57,500 bases of DNA from Tubulanus polymorphus. Its lineage: Eukaryota > Nemertea > Palaeonemertea > Tubulaniformes > Tubulanidae. The stretch covers positions 2,501 to 60,000 of the forward strand of contig NW_027437477.1 of the NCBI RefSeq assembly GCF_964204645.1, given 5' to 3'. This document shows positions 56,898-57,500 of this stretch, in pieces. Under the pieces are notes generated by a model, which saw only the letters and a program-made list of their open reading frames with translations, did no database searches and had not been told where the DNA came from. Position 1 is the stretch's first letter. The number at the start of each line of letters is the position of its first letter. Position numbers and translations under genes: made by a program.

Positions 56898-57500
56898 ATG
56901 TTCACCAGCGCTTTAAGATTAGCGAAAGCTGCATCTACAGCCCGTACGCTTGGGAATAGTTCCGTTCATAATAAGGTATTTTTTTAAAAGATAAATTCGT
57001 GTTAGTTTTGTTATAATAATTGGACTATATTGTTCACGTCTCAATAAATATAATTCACTTGTGTATTCATTATTCACAATTGAGTTTCCGAAGGGAAGAT
57101 GAAGTGTTGCAGTGTTAAGAAACAGTGTGACGTTTTATAAGCTACAAACTGATGGCAAAGAGCGGCATAGCCTGGAATTAGATTTTTAGACTGGAGTTAG
57201 TTTCATCGCGGACTCTACGAACAGTTTTAGAGTTTGAATAGACTAGGGGTCGGTTTCATAGACTAGCGGTCAGTTTCATGGACTATGTAGGTGATTTAGA
57301 CTAGAATCTAGTAGTTTGTGGATCTTTTTTTCAGCGCAGCAGCTTTTATGTTAATATGAAGTTGTTAGGTTTGGTGATTACATCAGCGGATGAGAAATTA
57401 AAAAAAAAGATTTTACTATCATTATTATCAATATTATTATCAATTCTATGGCAGCTGCTCGATTCCTGAAGAAAATGTTTCCTCAATCTGTAGGTGACAA
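56898..57500 (+). CDS. First exon of a probable mitochondrial protein (partial at window end)
   Basis: ATG 56898 to donor AATAAG|GTATTT at 56975, phase 0, 26 codons: MFTSALRLAKAASTARTLGN then SSVHNK. It is basic, free of acidic residues and rich in Ser/Thr/Ala/Leu, a typical mitochondrial targeting presequence. Following exons are uncertain: TTTTTTTCAG at 57334 starts an open stretch (RSSFYVNMK), and a second acceptor-like CTATGGCAG near 57453 precedes LLDS/ARFLKKMFPQS-type frames. The gene runs out of the window and the mature protein cannot be named. Confidence 0.5.

Overview
The window is eukaryotic animal DNA. Genes are split by short GT-AG introns, the stretches between genes are full of satellites, minisatellites, SINE-like pieces and a LINE remnant, and the proteins are metazoan types (neuronal calcium sensor, dispanin/CD225, PHD reader, kringle/MAM/CTLD/LDLa receptor). 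A relaxin-receptor/GRL101-like GPCR with many extracellular modules points to a lophotrochozoan-type invertebrate. That placement is inference; nothing here identifies a species. All exon models were built by hand from splice signals, reading phase and domain content.

Layout. 1-1.34 kb: a 69-bp satellite whose unit carries a hammerhead-ribozyme-like core. 1.46-1.64 kb: last exon of a neuronal calcium sensor (+). 1.65-5.2 kb: simple repeats and a 23-bp minisatellite. 5.22-11.38 kb: a 1755-aa repeat-rich protein ending in two C2H2 fingers and a PHD finger (+). 13.0-16.8 kb: an unrecognised 897-aa nuclear-looking protein (-), convergent with it, with a TATA box, a non-coding first exon and a uORF. 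17.9-22.0 and 24.05-29.5 kb: two copies of a segmental duplication, each with a small secreted-protein gene (-) and its own minisatellites. Between them is a LINE reverse-transcriptase remnant (-). 30.7-32.1 kb: a 266-aa secreted protein with a PAN/apple-like end (+), followed by a TTAA-flanked piggyBac-type MITE. 34.1-34.9 kb: a dispanin (-). 36.0-36.4 kb: an orphan duplicate of a discoidin exon. 36.46-37.41 kb: an intronless rhodopsin-like GPCR (-).

38.57-55.18 kb holds the centrepiece, a minus-strand gene of about 37 exons. They join in one continuous frame of 2625 codons: signal peptide, MAM domain with a kringle exon nested inside it, CTLD, discoidin half, second kringle, second CTLD, beta-rich module, discoidin half, two more discoidin domains, two CUB domains, a third CTLD with an EPN motif, a run of LDLa repeats, leucine-rich repeats, seven transmembrane helices, and a tail resembling part of a protein-kinase fold. 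It looks like a greatly expanded RXFP/GRL101-class receptor. The window ends with the first exon of a probable mitochondrial protein (+, 56.9 kb).

The genes do not form one pathway. The local theme is secreted and receptor recognition modules (CTLD, discoidin, PAN, CUB), exon and segment duplication, and gene conversion. A beta-rich module in the giant receptor resembles the body of the secreted protein at 30.7 kb, which hints at local sharing of domains.
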